DNA of 64,000 nucleotides from Lycorma delicatula (GCF_047948215.1 NC_134457.1:87678898-87742897), one strand, 5' to 3'. Counted from the stretch's first letter, positions 45,870 through 59,109 are shown. The notes: generated by a model not told the origin, from the letters alone. Program-made: numbers and translations.

Positions 45870-47380
45870 ACCTATACTACTAATGTTTGAAAAAAAATCG
45901 ATACGCTCTACATAGTTTTTTTAATGCGCTTAATAATTTCTATTTACCATATTTTATTTACAGTTATAATACAATTTATCTTCTTGTTGGAATTTCATTC
46001 CATAGAAAAAAAGAAACATTCTACTGTACTTATATATACGACTTTTTGTCTATACTGCTGTCAGTTAAATAAATGACCTATGATCAATCATTTTCACTAA
46101 ACCTTTAAAATAACAATAACATTTATTGAATTAACTGAAATTTTATATGTATGAGTTTATCTTAACATTATAATATCAACAAGAGTTAGTTAATTGGCGA
46201 ATTGTTAAAAGTAGATGCTGACTATGTTTAGTACAAAAAAAACACAGGTTGAATTTTGAACATTATTCACTACTTCATGTAGGTTATTGCTATACAAAGG
46301 CAAGTTCATCTTAAAGTTGTGACTTGAAGTGAAGTTTTGACAATCACACGTCATGATTAAGCTCATTACATATTTTTATAGTGTTGTTATGCAAAAGAAA
46401 ACATTCTTTCAACAAACCATATTTTTATGATAATTCCTCTAGAATATTTTAACCGATAATAACTTGAGAGAATAACTTGATTTATTTTTCTTTTGCGTAG
46501 AAAGATTTTTTACTGAGAGTAAAAAGTAAAGTAATTTAATTACGTTGCATTACCTGTGTAATCTTTTTTATGGCTTTAAAGCATAAGAATTGAGATGTAA
46601 GATACATCTAGATTTACCTTCTCTGAATAATAATAATATTTATTACACAGCCAATTTTTGCGGTTATGATATCAGTAGAACAACTAAACTTCATTTGCAT
46701 TTTGATAATCTCTGAAACCTAATATATTTATCTTATGATTAAATATGCATTTCACGCATATCGTTGTAATCTTTACATGAGATCTTGATATTTTTGAGAA
46801 CGATATGAAATTTTCGATGGTATTTATCTCTCATATGATCGATTACAGTTTTTGTTTGTTTTTGGCACCTAGCAGAATAGTTGGTATCTATTGTAATTTT
46901 TTCTTTTTTAGCTCATCTTTGGTATTTTGTAGATTAAGCAGTGAAATGGAAAAAAGGCATTAGTTATAGTACTTTATCATTTGCTATAATATTATTTAAA
47001 AACTAAGCGCTCTTAATTAATGGCACTTTAGTCATTTATCATTTCTAAAAGTAGTACAATTTTATAGAAGCGGAAGCATTTCATTTTGTTTATGGATGAA
47101 TGTTTAGTTAGCCAAATAAAATAAATTTTGTTTTATCAAATACTATCATTTGCCCGTGGCTTCGATCTCGCGAGCTTTGAATTTGTACTCAGAATAAATC
47201 TAAATTTAAAAAAATTAGATTTTTATTAAAATGGTATCAAAATTTAAAAGTTGATGTTTTAGTGGGTGTGTTGGCAAATTGGTCTGTTTACAATGGTCAG
47301 TATTTTTTTCTTGAATTGTTTCTAGAAGTTGACTTCCTGGAATGTTCGTACACTCTAGACTTGTTGACAAGCGATATTTA
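45870..47380. other. AT-rich stretch without a recognisable gene
   Basis: The frame 45887-46072 has no motif. No RNA gene or repeat match was seen. Confidence 0.45.
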
Positions 47381-47394
47381 AGATTCGCGGACGA

Positions 47395-47745
47395 TGTGCT
47401 CTAAGCGAGCACAAAAACTACGAAAACTTTATTTGAGGACTTCTTTGTAAACAAGAATGGCTTCAGTTTTTCTTTCATGTGGGAAAATGATCAGAAAGTT
47501 AGAAGGGCTCAATCACTCTAGAACAGGGGACATAAAACTATCCATGAGAAAACCAGTCTTCTTGTAGGTTAATTTTCGCCACCTTCAGAGTCTGCTCCTG
47601 GGACTTGTTGATAGTCATGGTGAAGTACAGGTTTACGGGTAATTAAAGTGTTTTGAAATCAAAAAATGTTCGCGGAATAAACAGAGACTCCCCTTGGCCA
47701 CAATCGGTTAACACTGGACGGCCGGAGTCGTATCCTAAAATACAA
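47395..47745 (-). pseudogene. Helitron helicase (PIF1-like) C-terminal fragment
   Basis: On the minus strand the fragment reads 'GESLFIPRTFFDFKTL' (about 47690-47645), 'TMTINKSQEQTLKVAKINLQ' (47625-47566), 'EDWFSHG', a stop where Gln is expected, 'FYVPCSRVIEPS' (47545-47510), and after a shift 'KTEAILVYKEVLK' near 47450. These are the last motifs of the Helitron Rep-helicase, with Q(E)QT and the SRV arginine motif recognisable. It is a short dead fragment of a rolling-circle transposon. No Helitron terminal hairpin was identified. Confidence 0.78.
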
Positions 47746-47749
47746 TTAT

Positions 47750-48300
47750 TATTTATCGCATATAGTTGAGATTTAGATGTAAAATTTTGGTTCGTCCCTT
47801 GTATGACCAAATAGTCCTAAAAAATTTTGGTCTGGTCGGTATTTTGGTTGTCCCAGATGTTTTTTTAATGGTTTAACATTTTCTTAAAATTTAACAAATT
47901 TTCTTCATTACAGTTCTGAAAGCGATTGTAACACCTTCGGTTGCATGTAGTTTCATGAAAAAACTTTGCTTTTTTGGCGTCCCCAAAACTAGATTTTTAA
48001 AAAATGGTGAAATTCATGTTAATTTGTTTTTAAAGAAAAGTTTAAATTCAAATTTTTACGATTGTAACATCCTCGGTTCCTAAAATTAAAAATTTTACCC
48101 CTTTTGACCATTTTATAGACGATTTTTCCAATTCTTTCCTTAGTGGATGGCTAGGTTATAAAAATAATGTACCCTCAAAAATTCACCTACCTAGGTTAAG
48201 CGGTTTGAGTTGTGCGTTCAATCAATCATTAAGTTGTGTAATCAATCATTAGGACACTTTGTTTCACACACACACACACACGCATATATATATATACATA
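47750..48300 (-). repeat. Dispersed repeat family D (copy 2) ending in (CA)n(TA)n
   Basis: The reverse complement of the 29.66-30.21-kb repeat: 'acctaggttaagcggtttga', 'cgattgtaacatcctcggtt', 'gagatttagatgtaaaattt'. The outer end is a CA/TA microsatellite at 48265-48300, mirroring the AT/GT at 29.64 kb. Confidence 0.6.
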
Positions 48301-48309
48301 CACATGTAG

Positions 48310-50190
48310 AATTAACTTAACAAAAAAAATCATCGATTAGTAATGTTCTAGTCTCATTTCGGGTAAAAATATTCCTATTTCCCGAGTATTTGTGATGGAT
48401 CTCTCCCTTTTACGTGTTTTTTTCGTGCTCTTTTCTTTGTGAAAAAGATCGTCTATTCTCACCAAACATTTCGTTTCCTTTTCCTTGATCCTATTCTATT
48501 TCGGATTTAAGGGACTTTGATCTAACAAAGGATCTCTGTTTTCCGTCCAGTGTTTTAAACTGAGGGTAATGTCTGAAATTCTTATCAAACCAGGCCTCTT
48601 TATTTTTGTAAAAATATAAATAGCGATTGGTATAATTAGATGAAATTTAAACCCCGCATATTTTTCTTTATAAATTACATTATGGAAGGAAGATAAGCAA
48701 GACGGTGACCACAATCTTGTTTATTTATTAATAATTGAAAGTCATTAATAGAATATTCATAATAAATTGCATTTTTTTTTTAAATAAAAAAAAAAATTAA
48801 ATGAATACTTATCAGACGGTTTAGATAGAAAAATAAAAAAAAAATATTTGAAATTGATTGTTTTAATTAAAGAATAGTTTTCGGGTAGTAAATGAAATAC
48901 AATGAACGATCAATATGTTTAAAATTATCTATTTTAATTCATTCACCACAAAATGGGTGTATCTTTTAATAATGTAATGTAAATTCTTTTAATTAAATTA
49001 AAATGGAACGAATTGATTTTATTTTTGTTCGTTCTATTTGTAAGTAGAATAAGAAATGAAAAAAACAATTAAAAAATATCTTGTTTTTTAATTTCACCAG
49101 TCATGCACCTTTCACTATATTATTCGGATGGACCATAATTAATTAAGAAAGACAAAAGAAACAGAATTACCGTTGTTAACAGTATACTGTTCTGAAGAAG
49201 CAATTGTTATGTCAATTACATATTTCAAGTCTTTTTTTTTCATATTTTAATATCATCCCGTTGTAATTACTACGTGTCACAACGTATAACAACATGTTAT
49301 AACTATAAAATGATTGTTTATAAATTATTATCAATTGTCCGTTGTACTACTGAAGTCAATTAAAAATTAACACAATAATTCAACAATCTTTCTTGTCAGG
49401 TCATTGCACTTGAAATAGATTGATTACAGTCCCTGAGCACGCGGTTACATTTACCATTGAATAACTTTGCATGTACACTGCGTTAGAGTCATTCAAATAA
49501 AGACAGGCCCTTCAGTTATAGTATAACTAAATCTTTTTAGCTGTGTCTGAAGGAATGCAGATCGATATCTGTTCAATTAATAATTCATTTCTGTATAATA
49601 AATACATTTTAAAATTACACTTTAACAGTATAGAAATTTTATTTAATGTATATTTTATTTTATAATAATAGTTTGTTTTTTAGTTATTGAATGAAAAAAT
49701 AATAAATCTTTGGAAATTTATGTTACAAGAGGATTTAAAAATCTGTGATGAAAAAATTTTGAAATGAAAACACGCAGAAGAGGAGAATCTTTTAAAGTGA
49801 CTTAATATGTTGGTGGATCATATATTAAGTTGTGCAGATTTAGTTAGGTGATAAAGGGAAAGAAAAATAAAGGGTAAATCTGTAGAGGAAAATGAAATTG
49901 GAACACATAAAATAGATAACTGAAGATGTTAGATGTAGTAAATGCATTGGGGTTAAATGATTATAAAAAAGGTATGAATGGAGAATAAAATCAAGCTAGC
50001 CAAGAATAGATGAGTGAAAAGTTCTCGATCCCGTTCAAACTTGTCAAAAAGTGATAACTATTGAAGAAGTTTACTCGGATCAATTTGTTCTGATCGATAT
50101 ACTTATGTATATTTATACTTGATATGAAAATTACATAAGTAATCATATGAAAGGGTTAATAGACATTAAATTTAATTCATCATTTAGAAG
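48310..50190. other. AT-rich stretch without a recognisable gene
   Basis: The minus-strand frame 48496-48714 shows no family motif. No RNA gene or repeat match found. Confidence 0.45.
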
Positions 50191-50429
50191 AAAGAAACAC
50201 AAGGAAGTGTTAATATAATATGATATCACCTCTTAAGAAACTTTGCTGTTGCCAAGATTTTTGTGACACATACACACATTTTTGTGACACGCGCGCGTCG
50301 GAGTTTCATTATAATATCGGGTATATAGTGTCGGGTAATATCATTATAATGTATCGGGTTTTCAGTTTTAATCACCTCAGACGATTTTCTTGCAAACTAC
50401 GCATAGTATAATGACTTTAAACAAAACTT

Positions 50430-51320
50430 ACTGAGATTGGAAGGGTGATATCTCATGGTGACCTTGGATTTGATCTTGAACTTATTTCAAGGTTAACACG
50501 ATTTTTCAAATCGATTGACCTATTTTTGATATTACCAATGAAAAGAGCAAAAATTTTACATTGGAATATGTGGTTACAAATATTATCTTGGACCTTTTTT
50601 GAATATCATATGGCTAACCATCAGAGATAGTGTTATGCGGGTGATAGTATTATACGGAGATAGTGTTATACGAGTTACACGTTTTTGAAGGTCGTACAAT
50701 ATTTCTGGAATACTTATATTCCTGGCCATTTATCTAGCAAACTATGGGAAAAAGCATAAAAATGACATTATAGAAGTAATCTGGATAGCAGGGAGATATC
50801 CGATGGTGACCTTGACCATGATCTTGAGGTCCCCTTTGAAAGTTTTCTTAAGGTCACTGAGCTTTATCAAATGGAATTACCTTTTATTATAGCATCTATG
50901 GAACAGCAAAAAATGTTACTTCGAAGTATTTGATTTTAGTTATGACGTTTTATGATGATGTTTCGTTTTTTCAAGCTTCTTGAAATTCATGGGTTAGGAG
51001 TTAATCACATACGCTATCCGATTAACATCATTTGCTGATTGAAGTCAGTACCAGATAGAAATTCTCTTCTCACAGCTTAGAAACCAGTGATTGTAAATAT
51101 CTGCGAAAAGAATTCAGCACTCCTATAATACTATTTTGATGGTTAGTCGTATGACCTTCAAAAAAGTTCTAAGTTCCATGTGTGACCACATATTCAATTG
51201 TAAAATTCTTCAAGGTCAGATCCAAGTTCACCATGAGGTCTTCCACTTCAATCTGAGTAACTTTTGTTTAGATCATTATTTTTTATTGTGCGTAATTTAC
51301 GAGAAAATCGCCTGGGGCAA
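50430..51320. repeat. Internally duplicated repeat rich in 'ggtgaccttg'
   Basis: 'gatatctcatggtgacctt' with 'gatttgatcttga' (about 50449-50482) and 'gatatccgatggtgacctt' with 'gaccatgatcttga' (50786-50825) are diverged units in the same orientation. A reversed unit ('caaggtcagatccaagttca', 'ccatgaggtc') lies at 51211-51242. The frames at 50445-50630 and 51136-51324 fall in these units and are not convincing genes. Confidence 0.6.
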
Positions 51321-51559
51321 TTAAAATGAAACACTCGGTATATGTATGATATAATCTTAAAAATATTCGACTGTTTTAAGGCTGGAAAAACGCCGGGTAA
51401 GTATTCCAGAAAAACTGGAAAAGTTATGCAACTCTGAATTCCGATGGCTTAGCACTCGATTGATTGCGATTAGGAAGAAGATTAAGTAGAACATTAAAGA
51501 ATATAAGTATGCAAATAACGAGTTAAGTAAAAAGATTATTCTACACTTACAATAACATT

Positions 51560-52085
51560 TTTATTTACGGTCTCCATGGTGACCGTATCTCCTCGCCACG
51601 TTGATCAACTGTGACTAAAATTAAATGACTTCAATGAACAATATTTAGAAGTTAAAATAAAATTAAAAAAAAATTAAATATTACAATCTAAATATCACGC
51701 AAAACGACAGTCGGCGAAAAAAGCTAAAAGAAATTAAGCTTACTATTTTCCATCCCTGAATTAAATTAGCCAAATGCATAACCTAAATGAAATTAAGCAA
51801 ATATTCTATTTAGAAGAAGAATGGACTTTGAGTCCAGGAACGGACAGCAAAGAAATAAAAGGTTTCTTTACTTTCCCCCGTTTACAAGGGTTTGAATAAA
51901 CCCAAATAAGATCAGAAAGAACCTTACCTATCGAAGTAAAACTAAATTATGTGAAAAAATGTGATAACCCTTTAAGTAAAATGTTGAAATACTGGTTCCA
52001 TGAGGTCCTTATCTCTCTGCTCCTTGAGACAGATTATGACTAAAATTAAATGGCATCAATCTCCCACATATAGAAATCATTGGAA
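51560..52085 (+). repeat. Two diverged direct repeats
   Basis: 'tctccatggtgaccgtatct' ... 'gtgactaaaattaaatgact' (about 51580-51635) recurs as 'ttccatgaggtccttatct' ... 'tatgactaaaattaaatggc' (51997-52055), about 420 bp downstream. Probably two sub-units of one dispersed repeat. Confidence 0.6.
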
Positions 52086-52278
52086 TAGGTCCTTCCAATC
52101 TGTAGATTTCAAGAAAAAAAAAACGGTCAACATACATAGGTCCTGTAAGAAATTTTCAGTGTTGCAGTTATGTGTTTTTTTAGTGAAGTAAAGTCAAGAT
52201 CTATAAAACCCCGATATGTATAATGTGACTAGAGTAGCATATTATCCCTTATATAGTATAACTGTGTGGCCTTTACTA

Positions 52279-52413
52279 TTCTGTTTAGCCTCCGGAACCA
52301 CCGTAAGGTATTACTTCAGAGGATGATACATATGAATGTAAATGAAGTGTGGTCTTGTACAACATTAAACATATAAGGACTCGGTCAACCGTTTCTGAGA
52401 CGGTTAATATATA
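52279..52413 (-). repeat. Main tRNA-derived SINE, truncated and internally deleted (copy 8)
   Basis: On the plus strand it begins 'ctgtttagcctccggaacca' and reaches 'gtggtcttgtacaa'. After an unrelated ~25 bp it ends at 'ggtcaaccgtttctgaga'. The tRNA-like head is absent. Confidence 0.85.
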
Positions 52414-52429
52414 ACTACATAGCCTGGAA

Positions 52430-53190
52430 AATAAATATGTAACGTTATTTTTATAATAATTTCCCTAACTGTGCAACATTTTATTGATAAATGTAAAAAA
52501 AGTGATATAAAATAGTTTTTATTTGTATTTTATTGAGTTTAAAGTTATAAAAAAACTATTCTGAAAATTAAAAAAAAAAATTTGAAACTTATTGCACAAT
52601 ATATATTTAAAAAAAATAAAACATGCTCTTCATTATTTTACTCAAAATCTACTTAATTAATATATTTTACTCCAATATTGTTTTTGTTTTATATTACGGG
52701 CTTTTTTCATCAATTAATTTTCTATACCTTAATATATTCTGCAGTAACCCATGAAATTCCAGTAACATTAATCATGAAATTCCTGTAAATTATAAAATTA
52801 CTATTTTTATTTATTTTGTAAACTATAATGTTCATCTTCAATGCAATCCTATTCAAACTATACATAATCTTTAATTATAAAATTAAGTTATAATAAATAG
52901 TAGCTTCTACCCCCGGAAATCCCTACCAATTATTATTATTATTATCTTTTCCAATTCGTCTTACTCTTATTTTACTTGCTAAGCAGCCTAATTTTTCACT
53001 CTTTCCCTTAAAATCACATTTTAAAGACTTCTACGTACTTTATTTTCCTGTCTTTTTAATGCTTCCCTAAAAGTGCCACATTCCATGTAACTATTTATAA
53101 GAAATTCTTAATAGTTTCCAAATTTAGTTTATGCCAGCTCATTTCTTTTAGTTTCCCGTCTAGATAGCGCTATAGCTCCAGGTGGAAAAT
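52430..53190. other. AT-rich stretch without a recognisable gene
   Basis: No coding frame, RNA gene or repeat match seen. Confidence 0.45.
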
Positions 53191-53194
53191 TATT

Positions 53195-53900
53195 GTAATC
53201 GGTGCAATTTGGGCATATGCGGTTTTCATTGGATCTTGATGTTTTGACACCTAAGGAACTCAAAAAACCAAAAAAACCGGATGGAAATTTTCCGGTTGCT
53301 AATGTACGTATGTACGTGTGTGTGTGTTTAGTGCTGGTCTCTAAATCACCTTATATCTCCAGAACTACTGGACCGATTTTGACCAAACTTGGTCGGATTA
53401 CTTCTATATATGGAACATTGATGTCATTAAATTTTCATCTTAAAAGGTCAAGAAAGTGAGGCTCTCTCTCTCTCTCTCTCTTTTTCCTGTTTAGCCTCCG
53501 GTAACTACCGTTTAGATAATTCTTCAGAGGATGAATGAGGATGATATGTATGAGTGTAAATGAAGTGGAGTCTTGTACATTCTCAGTTCGACCATTCCTG
53601 AGATGTGTGGTTAATTGAAACCCAACCACCAAAGAACACCGGTATCCACGATCTAGTATTCAAATCCGTGTAAAAATAACTAGCTTTACTAGGACTTGAA
53701 CGCTGTAACTCTTGACTTTCCAAATCAGCTGATTTGGGAAGACGCGTTAACCACTAGACCAACCCGATGGGTCAAGAAAGTGAGGCTGTAGAGCAAGTTC
53801 ACCCTCAGTATCTGGAGATTTCGCCTAATTAAGGTCATATTTTTCTTAGGCATATTATTTGTTAACGATTAAAATAACAATATTTTCAACAAAAAAAAAC
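53195..53900 (+). repeat. Dispersed repeat interrupted by a SINE
   Basis: The sequence 'atctccagaactactggacc' with 'gattttgaccaaacttggtc' and 'taaaaggtcaagaaagtgag' up to 53463 continues after the SINE at 53770 with 'gaggctgtagagcaag' and 'tatctggagatttcgcct'. Removing the SINE and one target duplication rejoins it without loss. The 'ggaccgattttgaccaaact' phrase is typical of insect dispersed repeats. The frame 53202-53459 lies inside it. Confidence 0.5.
53464..53769 (-). repeat. Main tRNA-derived SINE, full length with perfect target-site duplication (copy 9)
   Basis: The tRNA-like head is at the high end (minus-strand 'atcgggttggtctagtgg'). The tail at the low end runs into (CT)n on the plus strand, that is an (AG)n 3' tail. 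The 18-bp duplication 'ggtcaagaaagtgaggct' is exact at 53446-53463 and 53770-53787, which fixes both ends and shows LINE-type target-primed insertion. Confidence 0.97.
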
Positions 53901-53939
53901 TTTCTCCAAAATCGCACTTCTACCCCAAAAAATGCTCTA

Positions 53940-54500
53940 AACTAATGGCTAAGAGGGCATACTGCGTCAATAGTACCTTCTGTCACCACAGGGAGTGCTA
54001 GTGTCACTATCGGCCATCTTGAAATTTCCCTTTTTTGTGTAGGAAATTCCCTTTTCCCTCGTTCTCTTAGATCAGGAAATTTGAAATTCCACAGGGTTAC
54101 CGACCAAATTATTTTTACACTTTAAATATTAATTATCTATTTTATTTTATTTAGTTAATATTTCAAAGGTTGGTAGCACTGACTTATAGCTGTTGTAGTC
54201 GTCTGCTATGTTGTGACGTCACAGGTGAGCGATAAAATTAAATTAATAATATTTAAAGGGTAAAAAAAGGTAACTGGATCTGGCTGGATCTCGAACTCGA
54301 TCGCTCGGTTGACTCAGTATCTCGTGCGTTAAGCCTCGCGGCTACACCATCAGCCGAACGTACAAGCGAAATTTGTTCTATATAAGTTGTGAAACTACAT
54401 TAGTTAGTACCGATTGTCACCGCTAGTACTGTTACACCCGCGCAAATTAAATACGGTATGCGTGCGCGCTTTAACTAGAATCATTGAATTAAATAAACGA
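53940..54500 (-). repeat. Second tRNA-derived SINE-like element
   Basis: At 54270-54362 the minus strand reads 'ggctgatggtgtagccgcga' (A-box) and 'gatcgagttcgagatccagc' (B-box-like). Downstream on that strand is a body with 'cacctgtgacgtcacaacat' and 'caagatggccgatagtgaca'. The head differs from both the main SINE and the Glu-like heads. The right boundary and copy number are unknown. Confidence 0.45.
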
Positions 54501-54509
54501 AAAAATATT

Positions 54510-55550
54510 ACATTTAAATTAAATAACGACAATTTTAAATTAAGTAATTGTGTGTAAGCCGTGCATCAGAAACAAATCACAGTTTCCCGTTCCGGGAAAG
54601 TCCTCTTCTACCTTGAAGATATCAAGATAGATATCTAAAGTAGGTCACTATGGAGTGGTGATTACGAATGTTACCTTCCTCACAGTTAGTCCACCCTATA
54701 TAATTTACTCTCTAAATAATAAAAAGAGTTCTGTCAACTTCTATCCTAGTATATATTTATAAATAAATAACTGACAGTGCTACTTTTTATTAATTAATGG
54801 ATAAATTAATTACGAATTTAAATTTCTTACAATTCATCTACATTTTTTTTAATGTTCTACGAGTGATCATACGTGATATTAAATAAAGAATATCATTTAA
54901 TTTTAAGTATTAATAAAAAAAAGGATATGATATTAAACACATTCTTTAATTATTAATTATAATATGCTTTCAGAACTTTATTATTTTCTACAGGATATTA
55001 ATTCCAATGATTTCTGAATAACACTGTTATACGCTATGTAAATATATATATGATGGTATTATTAATAGTAATCTTAGAATAGAAACAAAATTAATCCTTT
55101 TTAATTAATAGTTATACTGTATACTTTATATACTACAATAATTAATTAAATGAAAAAAGTTTGTTAGTTTTTAATTCTAAATAATTTATGGCCTTCTTAT
55201 CTATATCCTTATAAATGTGTCCTCTTTTATAAAAGTAAATAAATAATAATAATAAAAATGAGATAAATATCAAAAATAAACTTCAGTTGTATTTTTAATT
55301 TCTTCATGATCAATATGTAATTATCAAGCATATACAAATGTATGTTTGTTAGGTTTTAATGGTAAAGAATTATGAGATAAATTGTTTACATTTCAAAAAC
55401 AAACAAATTTGAAATATTAGTTTAATCTTCATATTAAGGTTTCATTAATGGCGTTATTAAAGGAAGAATACGTATGTAAAATTTATGAAATCCCATTTTC
55501 AAATTTGGGGCGGACTAAACTTTACTCGGATTATCTCATGTTTTGACCTG
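54510..55550. other. AT-rich stretch without a recognisable gene
   Basis: No coding frame, RNA gene or repeat match seen. A modestly GC-richer patch lies at 54560-54710. Confidence 0.45.
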
Positions 55551-55559
55551 ATTTTGTGA

Positions 55560-56060
55560 ACGTGGTTGTTCTTCTACAGGCCGGGCCAGATTGGAGTTTC
55601 CATTTCAGTCACTTCATAATGGGTAGTTCCAAGCCGGTTCAGATTCCTAATCGCCAGAGCGGTTCTACCAAGTGTGATCAGTCAACTGGAGCCGTGTGAC
55701 TGAATCAAAATAGATTTCGTCCGTGCACGAAATCTACAGTGACTCCTGGTCCGCGTTCTATCCTTGATAAAAATCCGTTACTTTAAGTGGAATCCATTTG
55801 AATCTGAGAGGGTTATTTCACGTATTCCTCAGGAGGAAAAAATGAGTGCCTGATGGATTTCGATCTGCAGCAGATATTGCTGGCTAGTGTGCAGCATCAA
55901 ATCTTGCTTTGCTGCGGATGGAGACATGCAGATAGGTTGGTTCTACGGCTTACAAAGGTAACTGCTGATGCTACGTTCATTGGGTTCGGTAAAAACTTAA
56001 ATCGTGGAAGGTTGCGGGCAATGTGTTACTCATAAGTCGGCAAATGTTGCAATCAGGGCT
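55560..56060 (+). other. GC-richer anonymous block
   Basis: After a pyrimidine-rich acceptor-like 'ttgttcttctacag' (55566-55579), one frame stays open for 39 codons, ending '...KCDQSTGAV' before TGA. A perfect 9-bp-arm hairpin follows (55712-55735). A further 60-codon frame at 55853-56035 reads 'LQQILLASVQHQILLCCGW' near its start. I recognise no family. A degraded retroelement or an orphan exon are both possible. Confidence 0.25.
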
Positions 56061-56069
56061 AAGAGGAAG

Positions 56070-59000
56070 TACATTTTTTGATTCATTATAGCGTAAGGTT
56101 AGTAAAAGCTTATAAATTGTTTGTTTGTAGTGCTGTAAGTTCATAAAATAACGCTGTTCTGAACTGTATTTACTCACTGAAGTGTATTTGGGTTAACAGC
56201 GCGTTGTGAAGCATTATGATTTGAAATAAATAAAGTTGCAAACGGTAAAAATTGTTTAAATATGTCATAAATAGTAACCCGGTCACAAATGCACATTAAT
56301 GATTGAAGAAATATTAATGAACCTTTTTCTAGACATTATTAACACTAAGAGTCACGTCAAAAACCAATTCACTAGGTACATTTGGACTAGTTCCAAATAG
56401 CTTAACATTGTAAATAAAGAAATAAAAATTATAATAGAGGCATTTCATTATTATACTGGCTAAATATCATCTCGTGTGTTGTTAATTTCTTTTAATACGT
56501 CGTAATTGTAGAGCAATACAGGAATTTTGTAAATGCCTGTTTATAGTTTCTCAGTATTGCTAAGTTTTGGTAACGATACTAAGAGAAATGGTCTAATCGA
56601 TAATACTATAATTTATTCGAGTATGTCTTTTAAAAATTCAAGAATTTTTGGTATAAATGATTTTATTATCAAATTTTTAATATTAAGCTAGTTTCAGAAA
56701 CATAAAGCCCATAATATATGGAGTAATTTATAACATTTAATGTTATATATAAAGCTTTTATAAGCTAGTGTTGCTCTGAAAATTTCGAGTTAAAATCTCT
56801 TAGAATTGTGAGATAATAATAAAAAAACGGATTTTCAAAAAAAATGTTATTAGTTTGTTTTAAAGTAACTATTTTCATTCATTAATTGGGCTAGAGATAA
56901 TATTTGAAAGAAAATGTTTACTACTAATGTAGAAATTTTTGTGCAGCACAGAAACTGAAAGACATGTCGTAAAAAAATATATATTCAACATTAAATAAAG
57001 CACTAAATAATATTATTATTAAAATTGTCTATTAATTTTTTAAGGTTATTATTATTATTACCATTATTTCAATCCATTCACTTACTAAGTATTATCAGAC
57101 AATTCAACGGACATGGTTTCTTTTACAATATTAAACTGATTTTTGAAATAGATGTCATTTACAAAACTTTCATATATTATTTATTTAATTGGACTTCGAT
57201 TCATAACCAATCGACTAATTTTAAATAAATGATTGATATTTATTATAATATTCTTGAGTGTTTTTGTATTTAAAAAAAATAAATGAAATTTCTTTGTTTT
57301 ATTATGTGGTAAGTAAAATTTATAGCAAGAAAATATAATTGTTTGCAAAAACAGAATTTCCTTTATTTAAATGCTTATTTTTGCCGCCTGTTTTCTCTAA
57401 TTTGAATACTGTTACTTATACTTTGTCAGAACACATGAATATGAGAATTTCGTACTAAAAACATAGTTAAAACGATTTTAAATACAGAGAGGAAGGTATA
57501 CAATCTTAATCAATAATATAAAGGTTTAAATATTCAAAGTTTTAATGTAAGTGACTAAAATGGTAAATATCCTTCTGTATATTTTTAATTTTCATACATT
57601 CTAACGAATCGGAGATCAGTGTAGAGAAGAAAGTGGAAAAAGTAAATAGTAACTAAATGACATTTTTTTTTAAAGTAATTATATAATATACACGTCTAAA
57701 ACTGTACTATTATAAAATATGCTCTTAAGAATATATATTAAAATTAATGTTTTGGAATGCTATTTAAAAGAAAAAGAAAATTGAATTAAGTACCGAAGGT
57801 AATGAAGAGAAAGCAGAATGGAAGTAGTTAAAAAGTAGAGTACTCTATTGTGGGTCTTTAAATTTGAATGAATATTTTTATAACAGTAAAATATAATATT
57901 TCATTTACATAGGGGTCGATCAGTTAAATTTGACAATTTAATTTTCCACCCAGAATTCATAACTAAAACCTAAGCTACTTAAGAAATAAATATAATTTGA
58001 GATTTTTCGGTTTAATGTCAAGACAATGTAAAAAATGGTTTCCATAAATTGAATGATATACGTAATAATATAATAACATAACCATTCATAAGGATTTAAT
58101 TCGGTTACAAGTAAAATGGAATTTTTATCCGATGCCCGTTTCTTTACCTTATCCAAAACATCCGTGTTTATTATAAAATGTAATAGCTACCCATTTTTAT
58201 TTTCAAGATTATGGATCCTATAAACCTGATTTATATTTTAAATATTATTAATTTAAAATTAAAAGAATCATTTAATGTAAGCATTAAAAACAGGTTTGTT
58301 ACTTCATTTTAAACGAGCTGTCGTCAAAATTTGAAAATATTACATAAAAATCTCATTCTATATCACATTTTTTATTAATGTTGGTAATTATTCAAGTTTA
58401 ATTTAATAAGATATACATATAATATATAAAAACACATTATTCTTCCTCATGTTAATTGAATAATAATTTAACATTAAGTTCATTCTCACGTAAAAATAAT
58501 ATTAACGGACAAATTATACCTACTCTTCAGCCAGGTATTATTTCTGTATTTTCAAAGATAAATAAATACTTGTGACATTGCATGTTACTACTTATCTCAA
58601 TATTTTAAATGCCATCATTTTTTTTTATCAAAACGTTTTGAAGGCTGTCTTCTAAAACTAGCTTATTCCTTCAATAAAATACAAATTTCTGTAACTCTCT
58701 TTCGTAATTTACTCCGTGTTGTTAGGATTACGTAGGAGATATTTATAAATTTGATGATAGGTGACGAAATGGAGAGATATAATGAAACCGATATACAAGA
58801 TAAACCTTTTTAATGTTTGTAATACGTAATGTTATATGTTTAATATTCTTTTAAAAAGAATATTTCTTTTTTAAAATCATAAATTCAGATAAAAATGAAA
58901 CAACCGGCTCAATAAATGGCTAAATCAAGAAAGAATTAAACTTCGTTTTACCAACATCAGAATCGGTTGAAAGGTTCTTTCAAAGTAATAAAAAAAATTA

Positions 59001-59100
59001 ATTTCTACACTGTTTATTTATCAATACTCGTATACCAACATTTAGTAATTCACTGTACATGGATTACCTACGTAATCCTGTAAGAACACCTAGTAATTAA
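56070..59100. other. AT-rich stretch without a recognisable gene
   Basis: The frames at 57025-57228 (plus) and 57938-58156 (minus) have AT-driven composition. No RNA gene or repeat match found. Confidence 0.45.
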
Positions 59101-59109
59101 ATTTCGAAA

